The translations under genes and the position numbers were made by a program. Under the pieces are notes generated by a model, which was given only the letters and a program-made list of their open reading frames with translations, did not search any database and had not been told where the DNA came from. Source: Folioceros fuciformis (lineage: Eukaryota > Anthocerotophyta > Anthocerotopsida > Anthocerotales). Taken from it: 47,725 nucleotides of DNA. Where the stretch lies: assembly GCA_049999805.1 (NCBI GenBank), contig JBNGIO010006247.1:1-47725 (forward strand), given 5' to 3'. This document shows positions 10,381-20,881 of the stretch, piece by piece. Position 1 is the stretch's first letter; each line of letters begins with the position of its first letter.

Positions 10381-11482
10381 ATTTACATGTGGAAAAGCAG
10401 CAGACATGAAGCAACCTCTTGACCTGGAATTCTCAAAACATTGCACTCTAGTCGTCAGACTGAGAGTGAGAGGGCTTTCGGATTACCAATACGCTAAAAT
10501 GAACGTGGAGCACGGCGTATGTCTACGTGTAGGAAAACCTTCACCGTGGCCACGTGCTTTTAGTCAAGGGATCATGATCACATCCCTCTCCTGACGTTGA
10601 AATGCATCCACCGGGTTGATGGAGACCTCCTTGTTCATGCAACCCCGTCTTACCACAAGGCGGATGTGCCAGTCCTGCAGATAGAGCAGACTCATGACCG
10701 CCACCAATTTTACACTTTCTGCAGATAAAGATACAACTGGACAACAAATACTTGGCTTCAAGAGGTTGTGATGTTTCAACGGGAACCTCTGCAGGTTAAC
10801 TGTAGGTGGAAACCATCGTTGCGTGTGGCCCAGGAGGTGCTTTGTCGTCACAACCATCGTCATGCTCCTGCACTGCCGCAACTAGTGATTGAAGTTTGGA
10901 GTCCTGTGCATTCCGGGCTTAATCCTTGGCTGCCAGCATTTCTGGATCCATATCAGTTGTTGAAGGTCCGTGGAGAGATTTCTGCCCGGATATGTGCTGT
11001 AACAAACTCATTTCTTTAACTCTCCATGGCTGCAACCAACCCAGTCCGTACTTCCTCTCGTTTTCTTTTTTGCGGGTGCTCAGTCGTATTTCTACAGACA
11101 CAACTGACGCTGTCTGTGACTGGGAATCAATCTAACACGGGCAACAGCAGGTGGGTTAGTTCACGTCTCTCCATCCGTGAGTCCTCATGCACGCGCGACA
11201 GAAGCTCATCTGTTGCAGCATTTGACGGAGTACAACAAGCATTCAAGGTCTGAAGCGTACCGTGCAGCACTTCACATACTTGGCTCAGGTGAGCTGCAGT
11301 GGCGAAAAACGTTGTGGCCCAGGAGGTGCTGTAAAGCACCCTCCCTTTCAGCCGTTTGGGCCAGAAGTTCTCGCTCCTGTCGAAGCCTGATATCCACCAT
11401 CCAGCTTCGCCCTTTCCAGAGCTTGAAACAGGCACTTTCCTCCGGACCGAGGGTTTAAACTATCGGAATCAGGGTAGAAGGT
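10381..11482. other. Intergenic region and DPH5 upstream sequence; no gene seen
   Basis: No coding pattern is supported on either strand. A short repeat, tgtggcccaggaggtgct, occurs near 10826 and 11315. The last few hundred bases must hold the DPH5 promoter, but no clear TATA box is evident. Confidence 0.4.
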
Positions 11483-12969
11483 ATGCTCTACGTGGTGGGT
11501 TTGGGGCTCGGGGATGAGCGGGACATCACGCTCAGGGGCTTGGATGCTGTGCGGAAATGCGACACGGTTTATTTAGAGGCTTACACTTCCCTGCTGGCGC
11601 TCGGTCTCGGCTCTTCTGCCACAGCTACTCTGGTTAGACATGCACGGCCATTGCCTCTGCTTCCACAGCATGCTGGATGACGGGGAATATTGGACTTGCC
11701 TGACCAGTACACAGTGCAGGAAAAACTGTATGGAAGGCCCGTGATTGTTGCAGACCGGGAGATGGTAGAACAAGGCGCAGAAGCCATTCTCGAAGAGGCT
11801 CGCAATGCAGATGTGGCTTTCCTTGTGGTTGGCGATCCTTTTGGGTGAGATTTCATAGCATTTGCCGTTTGCTTTGTTGGTAGTTGCAGGGAATGCTGAT
11901 CGGTTTTCGTGCGGTTGACAGGGCAACCACTCACACAGATTTGCTCGTCCGAGCGAAACAGATGGGTGTGGAATTTGAGGTTGTGCACAATGCTTCTGTG
12001 ATGAATGCCGTTGGGTCCTGTGGATTACAGCTCTATCGGTTTGGAGAGACAATTTCCATACCTTTTTTCACAGATACATGGAGACCTGACAGCTTTTACG
12101 ATAAAGTGAAGGTCAACCGAGACGTTGGACTGCACACCTTATGCCTCCTCGGTATGTTTCCCTGCCTTGTCAAGGCTTCATGCAAGAGAGCTGGTGCTGG
12201 GGACTGATTATGCTTCTCCGTGTGCTTGTGGCAGACATACGTGTAAAGGAACCGTCTGTTGAAGCCCTGTGTAGGTGAGAAATGGGCTTCTGTATGAAGA
12301 TGCGTGCCTCCGATGATACCCCTAACGCTTTCCTTCTCTCCCTGGAGAAAGGTGATGGCCTATGCGTTGAAGGAGATTAACAAATCCAGTACTTGGTAGA
12401 GCAGTGATGATGTATGCAAGTTCTAGTTTTCCAGACATCCGTTATGAATCCATGTCATGCTCTCATGATGTGTCACGATCGCAGGGGGAAGAAGGAGTAC
12501 GAACCACCCAGATACATGACCGTGAACACCGCCCTAGAGCAACTGCTGGAGATTGAAGAACAGCGGAGTGAGAAAGGTTTTGTTTCCAATCTTTCCTTCT
12601 GTTCGGCTTAAGTCCCCATCCTTCCATCTATTTGGTTGTGATCCTGATCTTCCCTCTGTACGGTTTTACTCCTCATCCTTCCTTCTGCGTGGGTTTGATT
12701 CTTCTCTTCCCCAGGAGAATGATGAGGAAAGCTGGCTGGGTTCGTAATTCTTCTTTGACCAATCACGCCCCTTATTTTATGCAGTACTGGATGGAGAGAC
12801 GCTCGCCGTGGGTCTAGCTCGGCTTGGGAATTCCTCCCAAAAGATAGTGGCGGGTTCTATAAAGGAGTTGCTGGATGTAGACTTCGGCCCTCCGCTTCAC
12901 TGCCTCGTAATCCCCGGGAGAGTTCATGTCATGGAAGAGGAAATGCTTGGCCACTACCGAAACACATAA
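11483..12969 (+). CDS. DPH5: Diphthine methyl ester synthase, six exons
   Basis: Exons are 11483-11632, 11720-11844, 11922-12151, 12235-12274, 12485-12576 and 12785-12969, all with GT-AG introns, giving 273 residues (the family is about 285). The N terminus [20 protein letters not shown] is the SAM-dependent methylase glycine-rich start. VVGDPFGATTHTDL and [19 protein letters not shown] are the SAM and substrate pocket motifs, and [18 protein letters not shown] and [13 protein letters not shown] are the conserved C-terminal segments. The enzyme methylates the modified histidine of elongation factor 2 on the way to diphthamide, in the cytosol. The start is the only ATG that gives the family N terminus. 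The least certain junction is exon 5 to 6, where a short family-variable segment lies. The gene is intact and ends 179 bp from the facing ALG6 stop. Confidence 0.95.
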
Positions 12970-13148
12970 CGAGGAGATTGTTCATTCGAGAAAAACCTTG
13001 CAGGATAGCTGGTGAAGAAACTTAGCGCTGACTGCCTTCGAGGAGAATGTCCTGAACGCTGGGATTTGGATTCAATTAACCGCTTACAGAGGTGCACCAG
13101 AACTATGATGCAATTCCTGCTACTACTCAATTACAAACCTTACGTCTG

Positions 13149-15234
13149 TCACAATTTCTTCTCCTTGAAGGCATCACCACTAGGGACAGACCACTGGGCC
13201 CAATTACAATACACCGCGAGTGACACGAAGTGTACAAAACAGAAACAGGTGATTAAGGCATCGAAAAGGTACGGATATCTCGACGGAGCTGCGATTGTCA
13301 GATATGATACATGAAGCACCGTTCCGTAGCTGACAGAAAGCACAGCGACATAGTGTAGCACCCTGCTATACCAGTGATGCTTTTGGCTCTCATCTTCTGC
13401 CGACGGAGAGGCTGAGGAAACGAGATAGAACAGGCAGAGGAGTGCCAGGTAAGGGACAAATAGTCCATCCCTGCGAAGAAGTGGCAACATGGAAAACGTA
13501 GCCAGAGGTATAAACCACCTGATCACCGCTGGCTTCTCGAGGACTAAAAGACTGGCTGGAAGAACCGGTAGCAAAACTGACTTCTCGTGGACTGCAAACG
13601 TCACAATGAGATCGTACTCAGACTTCAGCTACACAGAAATCAAAGTGAAATCCCACTGCTAGCTACAAACTGTTTGCATGCACAACATGCCTCCAAAAGA
13701 CGGACACACCTTGATAGGCAAACAGGTAGAAAGCAAAAGAGCTGTTCAGCATGGCGAGAACAAAGCCCTTTGCACTGGGAGCCAATATCTGCTGAATCAT
13801 GGACGGCAGTGCTGCTGCCACAGTAGCTGCAAGCGACAGAGATGCTAATCTTTGCATGGGAAGCAGCTGTTTCCACTTGATGACAAGGGATGTCCCACAC
13901 CAGAAATTCGCCACATAATCCTCGTAGATGCCGCGCTCTAACGGAGCAAGGCGTAGCAAGACCTGCGTTATTTCAGGTCGCAACGCTGTCAAAAAAGTGG
14001 TTGGCAATTCGAATCCACCACTAGAAATTCACGGGACTAAGAACAATCCTGTCAATCCTCGAACCAACCTCTGATGCAGCCTCCTTCGAAAGATACGGCA
14101 ACCAGCAAAGCCCAAAAGTTGCGAGGACTGTGCATCCTAGTTGGAAAACCCCGAGTAAAGGGTGCCTTTTTTGCAAACAACGTCCTAAGAGATGGGCAAA
14201 AAACGCAGGAGCATAGTAGGCACTCATCTGCAGGGAATCGACCAGCCCCGTCATCAAGAAGGCCAGGTTCTCACCAAGGGAATTAGGGCTCATGATCATA
14301 AACAATGCGTACCTGCTTGTGATTCAAGGAAAGAGAGAACAACACACAGGCAAATAACTCTCTCCTTGCGAGAACGGCTGTGGCGGCGGCAGCAGCAAGT
14401 CCCAAGCTGATACAGTTATACTGTCGAGGTACCAAACACATGTCACAAGGTTTTGAAGGAGAAGACAACATAACTACGTATAGACAATTCAACCTGCATG
14501 AACTTTCTCACATGAAGAAACGAAAGACTTAAGACCTGAAAGTGCCCATGATCAATAAGAATGAGGGGCGGTTGAAGCAGAATGACGGCCAGCACCCAAA
14601 AACGTTCTTGTTCAGCTCGACTGCGGTAGTAGACCGCAACTAAACACAACACTGCTGGTATAAAGACAAGGAGGTCTGATGTCAAGACCGTCCAACGCAT
14701 GAGAATCTTGCTGCGCCCTTCACAAAACACGATCGTTAAATTAGAAGGTGTGCCAACCCCGTCGTCATTGACATTCAGCTGCAACCAGGACGGACCTGTT
14801 GGCCGACTCATAACCCCGGGAACTGTGAAGTGCAACTGCTTGGGGCTCGAACCACTGCATCATCAGACCGTGCACATAACTCTGGTATGCAGTGAGAGGA
14901 GGGTAATCGAGACCCCAGTAGCTGAGATCGTTGTCCACAGAGGGCCTGTACCACTCCCGAGCAGGAGTGTGCACGGTTATCTCCATCCAATGTCGCTGAG
15001 CTTCATAGTCACCAAATTTCGGACCATTTGCTGCCCCTGGTACAATGCAAGTCTGCACAACTTGACAACCAACAAGAATTGAGCAGGAAGGAGCGACAAA
15101 TCATGGAGAAGGAACCTACCGGAGTAGGAATGCAGGGAAACTAAGAGGCGAATGAACACTGCGAGTGCACACAGCATCGCCGTTGCAACCCCAGGTTGGC
15201 GGGAAACCCACCACCAGCTGCCCCCGTCCGCCAT
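13149..15234 (-). CDS. ALG6: Dolichyl-P-Glc:Man9GlcNAc2-PP-dolichol alpha-1,3-glucosyltransferase, seven exons
   Basis: Minus-strand exons are 15234-15120, 15036-14796, 14710-14536, 14420-14313, 14227-14069, 13962-13710 and 13591-13149, giving 497 residues, which matches the usual family length. ALG6 adds the first glucose to the lipid-linked oligosaccharide in the ER lumen, before N-glycan transfer. Diagnostic motifs are FGDYEAQRHWMEIT in the first luminal loop, DLSYWGLDYPPLTAYQSYVH, LMRWTVLTSDL, LIDHGHFQYN, QMSAYYAPAFFAHLLG, RLAPLERGIYEDYVANFWC and VHEKSVLLPVLPASLL. Many hydrophobic segments fit a polytopic ER membrane protein. The C terminus is charged (AFKEKKL). Joining the exons preserves the family spacing exactly, so all splice choices are well supported. 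These motifs fit ALG6 better than its relative ALG8. No damage is seen. Confidence 0.96.
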
Positions 15235-15469
15235 GGCATATAATCGACTGCCCTACATTCACCTTGTTATTGTAATTGACAGAGAAAATTGGACCCCTGA
15301 CTCTTCCTGTGCCGCCGTACCTTTGTTAGTTCGATACCCTAATCGTGCAGAGTGGAAAGCACTTGTTACCGGAATTGACATGGAAAAGCCCTGGACACTT
15401 TCTTCCCCGTCTTAGCGTTGTCATTTGAGTGGTCGTATCGGGCGACACAGAGGTGGAGAGCCAGGTGTT
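15235..15469. promoter_or_regulatory. Divergent promoter between ALG6 and the COX7c-like gene
   Basis: Only 235 bp separates the two start codons, which point away from each other. Both transcription starts and 5' leaders must fit here, so the core promoters probably overlap. No TATA box stands out, which is usual for housekeeping genes. Confidence 0.6.
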
Positions 15470-16046
15470 ATGGCGACAGCGGCAGCAGCTGCGGCAGCCA
15501 GGAATGGCAGGATCGCAGCTTCTAGGATCTTCGCTCCCTCTGGTGCTTCAACTCGTCCTCAGTCTTCTTGCCACCCGTTTCCTTGTTGCCTTGTGGCAAG
15601 GAAGGGCACATGCTGCTGTTTGATGATGCCGAAATTTTGATGCTGACACAGGGAGTTGCTTCCGGAAGCTGTTTACAATGTTTTGCTACATGAGTTGCAT
15701 CAGGACCGTCAGGGTTTCAGCTACCTTGCCACCTCCTACTCAAGCTTTGTGCCAGCCACAGCTGAGCTTGTGTGTCAGTCTTTGGATAGGGTAATCAGCT
15801 GAAGATGGGATGGTCCAATTGCATTGTGCAGGGCTACGCGCCGCGCATTCCACAAGAGCCAACCAGATGGGATCCAAGGCAGAGTCAAGCTACGAGGACT
15901 ACATCCACGCGGAGCACATGTACAACTTGCAAGCCATGAAGTACCGGAAGCTCAAAATGGGCGTGGGGGTTTTCGGAGCTCTTGCCGTCGGGTCTTTTCT
16001 CCCTGTCTTCGTTGTTCTGCACTCCAACAAGAAGATGGGGTTGTAA
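15470..16046 (+). CDS. COX7c-like small mitochondrial inner-membrane protein, two exons
   Basis: Exon 1 is 15470-15542 and exon 2 is 15832-16046. The intron (15543-15831) has GT-AG ends and phase 1, and the product is about 96 residues. Exon 1 encodes an Ala/Arg-rich amphipathic start (MATAAAAAAARNGRIAASR) typical of a mitochondrial presequence. Exon 2 gives a charged segment (YIHAEHMYNLQAMKYRKLKM), one membrane helix (GVGVFGALAVGSFLPVFVVL) and a short basic tail. Size, topology and the positive patch before the helix resemble cytochrome c oxidase subunit 7c as annotated in plants. Assignment to complex IV is by resemblance and is moderately sure. The mitochondrial membrane location is better supported. 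Confidence 0.7.
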
Positions 16047-16289
16047 GCATCAACATGGTCGGAGAGATGTAGCGGGTGGATTTCCGATGACTCCTGTGTA
16101 GCCCAGAGAGCTGTCACCCGGGAGGTGAAGCGTAGAGCAATTTTTTCTCCTGCTGATTTGTGGAATTCTCACAGTTTGGGGCTTCATCGGCTCGAGTATG
16201 TCACATGGGGTGAAGATAACGTACATATGTCTGAGTGTGCGACCCAAGCCTCGGCCAGCAAACTTGCGCTCTCGAATGTTTGTATGGTA

Positions 16290-16390
16290 CGTGGCAAACC
16301 AGCATAAAAATCTGGTTTGCGCGGGTTTGTGATGCTAAGATGAGTCGTGGTAAACCACCATGGAAATGTGGTTTATGCTGGTTTGCCACG
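16290..16390. repeat. Foldback with perfect 19 bp arms
   Basis: The arm cgtggcaaaccagcataaa (16290-16308) is an exact reverse complement of 16372-16390. The 63 bp between holds further partial copies of the same motif (tggtttgc, gtggtaaaccac...gtggttta), which would form inner stems. It lies 240 bp downstream of the COX7c-like gene. It could be a very short MITE-like relic or the foldback of a small RNA gene. No mature RNA can be assigned. Confidence 0.8.
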
Positions 16391-16811
16391 AAGCCCGGCT
16401 ACGTGCCCAAAGCTAAGATATTTTGGCCTACTCACCCACGCAACCAGCTGACCCAAGCATACTGTTACCAGGGCTTGGAATTCTTCTAATGTCCTCAGTC
16501 CAAGTAGCTCAGTTTCGGCATCTCTAGTGCTGGTGGTTCCCGCCTGCAAACTCTTCCTCAAGGTAAGGGTGTCAAATCGTTCATTTCCGTACTGCTTCGG
16601 ACTCGTTTCTGTGCACGTCTGCCGCTCGTGCCTTGGTGTGTTCTTGGTCTGTCTGAATAATATTCCAACTTTGGACAATCCAGATCTCAAAGGCTCATAC
16701 GCAGCTGCGCTTTCGAGATTTGTGGCTGGCTGGCTTGTTGTGATGCAAGTGCGGAGAACGCCGTCGCGAATCGTAATCGGGCGGAGTTCGTGATTTCTGG
16801 AATAAGCGGGA

Positions 16812-17696
16812 ATGGCCGCGGTTTTGTCTCAGCACAGGGACCTGGGAACGCTTCTGCTGGGGCTGAGGAGCAACAGCCTAGCGTTAGGGAGTTCACAGTG
16901 TGAGGAGTTTTTGGGATTGATGACTAGTCGGAATATGCAAGTGAGAGGGCCCAATTCAGCTCGGCTTGCTGGGCAGCCTTGCTCCAGCTGCTTGGGTGGT
17001 CAGGATTTTGTTGCTGGCGTGAGTAATATTCGATGCTCTATGGATGACTTCTCCTCCTTGAGTGAAGATGGACCTAAAGAGCCAACGTTGCCCAAATTCA
17101 ACCGCCTGCCCTACAGCAGCACGGCCATAGCCAAGGCCATGGAGCCAACGGATGTTGCTGTGGATGCCAATTTGCGCACAGCTACGGGGAAGAGGAGAAG
17201 GGGCAGGCAGTACAAGAAGGCCACGCCAGCGCAAGTAAGGGCCTTGCTTCGCATCTACGGGATTATTGCACGGGCTTGTTTGTGAAGTGTTTGACGTGAT
17301 TGGATCTGGCCAGACAATTGCAGGATCGGTCATAGGAGCAGCTTGCGCTTTAGGGGTATTTAATGTGACTATGGAGGCGTACAATTACCTCCTGACAAAC
17401 CCGCCAGCGCATGACTTGCCAATGGGAATCACTGGGGAAGTGAACCAGCTTTTACTCACCGTGGTCAGTTTGGCCTCGTTCGCCCTATCTTCTGTCATGC
17501 TATTGGAAGTGTCAGTTGGTATACTTTTTCTTGTTCCAGTTGGTACTTGCTGATCCGGTCACATGCCATGTGCTGTGGACGACAGTTGACAGGCTTTGGA
17601 GGGCTAGCGGTGGGCATGTTCGCAGTGAGTAGCTTTGGTCTTCTATTACTCTCCATCAAACTTCTTGAGGCCCCACCGCCTCCTCCCAAGCCTTAG
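16812..17696 (+). CDS. Unknown membrane protein, probably plastid-targeted, three exons
   Basis: My best model joins 16812-17234, 17314-17518 and 17593-17696 (GT-AG introns of 79 and 74 bp), for 243 residues. The first 75 or so residues are Ser/Gly/Arg/Leu-rich with few acidic residues, like a chloroplast transit peptide. A middle part follows (KFNRLPYSSTAIAKAMEP), then a very basic patch (GKRRRGRQYKKATPAQ). Two or three hydrophobic segments come next (AGSVIGAACALGVFNVTMEA; LLLTVVSLASFALSSVMLLE; LAVGMFAVSSFGLLLLSIKL) and a Pro-rich end. I do not recognise the family. The first intron is open in two frames (for example ALLRIYG and CEVFDVIGSG), so the join near 17235-17313 is less certain than the second. 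Confidence 0.6.
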
Positions 17697-18166
17697 CGAG
17701 CCTAGCTCTCATGCTGCTCGCTTGCCTTGGGGGCTGCTGGCAGTTAGGACATGCCCCCCATCATGGTTAGTACACTTTAGAGTCCAACTTGATTGAGAAA
17801 TGCAGTATGCCTTTCTGCCCTGTTGATTGTCATGTAAATGGCTTGATAGCAGTTCCATTATTGTACATATTCTGTACAACAGTCTGTAACAGTAGCATGT
17901 AAGGTTGGACCCTCTTAAAACGGAATCGGCATGGCCTTCCACATTCTGCGAATCTGTCGAATAATATGTGTGATACAGGGCAAGGCATAATCAGTCCCTT
18001 CTCGTAACTGCAATCTGGTGCACAGGGCCATCATGCAAGTGAAACCCTCAACTGGAAGAGCCCGACTGAAGCCTCATCACCCGACGTTCCTCCTCCTCTA
18101 GATTCAGTTCCTCCACCTGTCGAAAGGAATGGCGTCATAAGACTTCTCAAAGTAGCAGGGGTTTCG
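17697..18166. other. Convergent 3' region
   Basis: The region lies between the ends of the membrane-protein gene and STN1. A minus-strand segment at about 18053-18113, after an acceptor-like ttcgacag, could encode an acidic tail (VEELNLEEEERR). It might be a final STN1 exon, but its phase does not match the preceding exon. Otherwise nothing is seen. Confidence 0.35.
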
Positions 18167-19029
18167 CTACAGTGTTAACCAACTGCAACTTGAGATACCC
18201 GTGGTCTGAGCTGGAAGATGTTTATCGTAGCAATTGAGAGCCAGGTCCATGCAGCGCATCCACTGGTAGACTTCAGCGTTTGGATCCATCTCCTCCTCTA
18301 TTGCAAAACAGCGAATGAAATTCCATCAGCTGTGTGCAGGTCTGTAATTTGTCCGAGGCTGTCTACTCGGGAACTACACTTACGGATCGACACGACCGTT
18401 ATCTGTATCTGGCCTCGGAAGCTGGTAACACGTCCTTGAACTCTAAGAAGTCGTCCAAACCTCACCTGCTTAAAGGTAAGTCACTCATCGGATCCGACAC
18501 GAACTAACAAACAAATAGGCACACCGGATACCACCACAACACGCGGATACGCACACGCTGGGACAAAATAAGGGCAATCTGCGACTGCAACGCTAACTCC
18601 ACTCTCGTGCTGCTGCAAGCTTGCTCCCCTCCAGCGCGCATCCACAACACGCATTCCACACAGCCAGTGCCATCATCCACTGCAACAACAAATCTCCCTC
18701 AAAACAGCCGCTCCTCAACACCTGTTTACTACAGAAACTGGTGTGGGTGGCGAGTAGCACATGTGAAGCGCACATATCGCTCTCGCCGTTCCAACGCCAC
18801 CAGCAGGCCTACCATCTCCACCTTGCGTACAAACCGTCCGTTCCTCACAAAACTCCCTACCACACCGTGACCAGCCAACCACGCACTCACTGCAGTCAGA
18901 CCAAACAATCTCCTTCGTGCTGGAGCCCATTCATAGACAACGAACAGCAGTGCAAAAACCTGGCTGCTCCGGCACAGCCTGGAGGCTCAGGAAGTCGGAT
19001 GCCAGCAGGCACACATGGACACCTTCCAT
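18167..19029 (-). CDS. STN1: CST complex subunit STN1 (telomere-capping OB-fold protein)
   Basis: Minus-strand exons are 19029-18960, 18856-18761, 18679-18555, 18465-18384 and 18297 to about 18167, each about 70-130 bp and therefore easy to miss as open frames. STN1 works with CTC1 and TEN1 to protect telomere ends and to recruit DNA polymerase alpha-primase for C-strand fill-in. The reading is MEGVHVCLLASDFLSL (family N terminus), then GRFVRKVEMVGLLVALERRE and RFTLDDGTGCVECVLW, the OB-fold core with its DDGTG-C-CVLW signature. RFGRLLRVQGRVTSFRGQIQ and MDPNAEVYQWMRCM close the OB fold. Length is about 165-175 residues, close to the short plant STN1. The exon 3 donor (18555) and the last codons are uncertain: reading straight on from exon 5 stops at 18167, while an alternative final exon lies near 18060-18110. 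Confidence 0.85.
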
Positions 19030-19129
19030 GCGTGTGCTGCGATGGCCGATGGACCGCAGGTGGTAAGCCGGAATGAAGGGAGGGCGGAGCAATTACTTGT
19101 CTGAAGGATTCGTTGAGGCAAGAAGTAAT

Positions 19130-20361
19130 TTATGTGTTGCTATTAAGGAATGATAAATCAGCGGGCGTGTACAAATGGTCGGGGGAAGCTAGAACGCCGG
19201 GCGAGGTGACGGCAGTCGAGCAGGATGGCGACGCCGACGCTGATACTGGTTCCGAGAAATCGTGGTAGTCGGCGAAGCTGAGGGGCGCGGTGGTGGCCTG
19301 CTGCGACGTGTATTTACCGCCGTAGTGCGGGTCCGTGAGGCTGGGCTGCTGCGACTTGCGCAGGAAATCCCCGGCGTTGGTCTTCTTGTTCATGAGCACC
19401 AGGCCGCACGCGGACTTGCTGAGAAAGTAGCGGGTGCTGCCCCCGAGATGGCGGTCCAGGATGATCCAGGTGGCCTGCAGCTCCCCCGCCTCCCGTACCA
19501 CCACACTCTTGAGCGGGTGGCCTGCCGTGATGCGCACCTCCATGTTCAGCTGCAACCCAGCAGCAGCAGACTGTCAGGCAAGCAAGCAAACAAGGACGGA
19601 AGGAAGGAAGGAAGGAGCGGAGTCCGAGGCAAGGCAGTGCAATGCAATGCACTGTCCTGCAACGAAAGCAGGACATACCCCCTTCTTCTGGCAGTAGAGG
19701 CGGCGGGCCAGGAGCTTCTTCTGGTACTCCAGGAGGCGCTGGGAGATCTCGTGCTCCAGGACGCGAGGGTTAACGCCGCTGAAGCCGTTGATGTCGGCCA
19801 GGATGTCCATGCCCAAGGGGCTCTTGATCTTGGTGATGACGCCCAGCACAACAAGCGTGTCCCCGGGCCACAGATCCATGTGCAGGAGGCCCCAGTCCAC
19901 CGCCTCGAACGTGAGCTTTTTGGTGGCGTCGAATGCGGCCACCACCGTGTGGGAGGCCGAGTCCCCGCAGTGCGAGATGACCACGCTCGACATAGTGTGC
20001 AGGGACTGTGTCTCCTTGCTGCGCCCGTTCCCGTTGCTGCTGGAGCGAAATCGGAATTTGCTTGATGGGGCGGACGGGCCCAGCCGGGACAGCAGGGAGC
20101 GCATGGAGAAGCGGGATGGGGAGGAGCCTGCGCTGGCCGGAGATGGCGTCCTGGCTGCGCCCTTGTGCGCTGGAGGCGCCCCGGTCCCCACCTTCTCCGT
20201 CTTGAGCTTCTCTGGGAAGAACTTGATCATGTCCTCCTCCTCCAGTCTCGGGAAGCTTGGCTCCTCCCAGCATTTGTCTGCAACATGGCCGGGGCTGTAA
20301 GGGAACCTGCTGTTCCTGCCCGGGATGTGTGTGACAGGATATTGGAAACAAGCTTACCCAT
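19130..20361 (-). CDS. USP-like domain protein, paralogue 1
   Basis: Minus-strand exons are 20361-20358 (only ATGG), 20277-19679 and 19549-19130, giving 340 residues. The domain covers about residues 110-260: VVAAFDATKKLTFEAVDWGL, WPGDTLVVLGVITKIKSPLG, a basic segment EYQKKLLARRLYCQKKG, then VRITAGHPLKSVVVREA and ATWIILDRHLGG...LVLMNKK. This is the universal stress protein-like, alpha-hydrolase fold domain that plants place in front of receptor-like cytoplasmic kinases. No kinase follows. The C-terminal 80 residues are low complexity. A Ser-rich stretch of about 90 residues separates the N-terminal motif SFPRLEEEDMIKFFPEK from the domain. The start is chosen because the 4-nt exon restores the N terminus shared with paralogue 2. 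Function is unknown; binding of nucleotide or a signalling partner is possible from the fold. Confidence 0.78.
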
Positions 20362-20880
20362 ACGCTGTGAGGAACTGTAGCTGCGTGAGTGAGGGGTTGC
20401 TCCCTCGCTACTCGTCAATAGCCTGGGAGCAGATCGGAAAGTGTGTGAGAGGGTGTCAGCTCTTCTCCACTGATGGAAATTGAGAGACAGGCAGGGCAGG
20501 TTTGTGGCAGCAATGTGCTCTAGAGGGGCAGACGTAATGCGAACCTTAGAGCCTCAAGTGGAGCATCCTGCTGGTCTGAGAAGGAATCTCTGTTAGGACT
20601 TGTGCCCTTTTCTCTGTCGAAAACCGAGGCAAGGAACATGGTGAGGGTGGAGTGTGGTCAGGAAGTATGGAAAGTCTCTCTCCCTCTCTCATGAAGCTTG
20701 AGGCATACCTTTCAGACGGAGTTGCAGCCCACTGCTGGACCCTGCCATTGATCGTAACATCTGAAGAGTCCTCCCTGAAATGAAAAACACAGGCAGACCA
20801 GTGGTTGAGGGATCGGGGAACAGGTATGGGTCGTCACGCACATAACGCCCGACTGCAGCTGCTTGTTGGGTACGGAGCTG
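20362..20880. other. Upstream region of USP-like paralogue 1
   Basis: No coding sequence is supported. It probably holds the 5' leader and promoter of the gene ending at 20361. Confidence 0.35.
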
Positions 20881-20881
20881 G

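Noticed and set aside
13149-15234. ALG8 rather than ALG6
   Set aside because: The motifs GDYEAQRHWMEIT, DLSYWGLDYPPLTAYQSY and EDYVANFWC follow ALG6 through the whole length.
19262-20300. Long plus-strand open frames (up to 267 codons)
   Set aside because: They are antisense to the GC-rich exons of USP-like paralogue 1 and show no domain.
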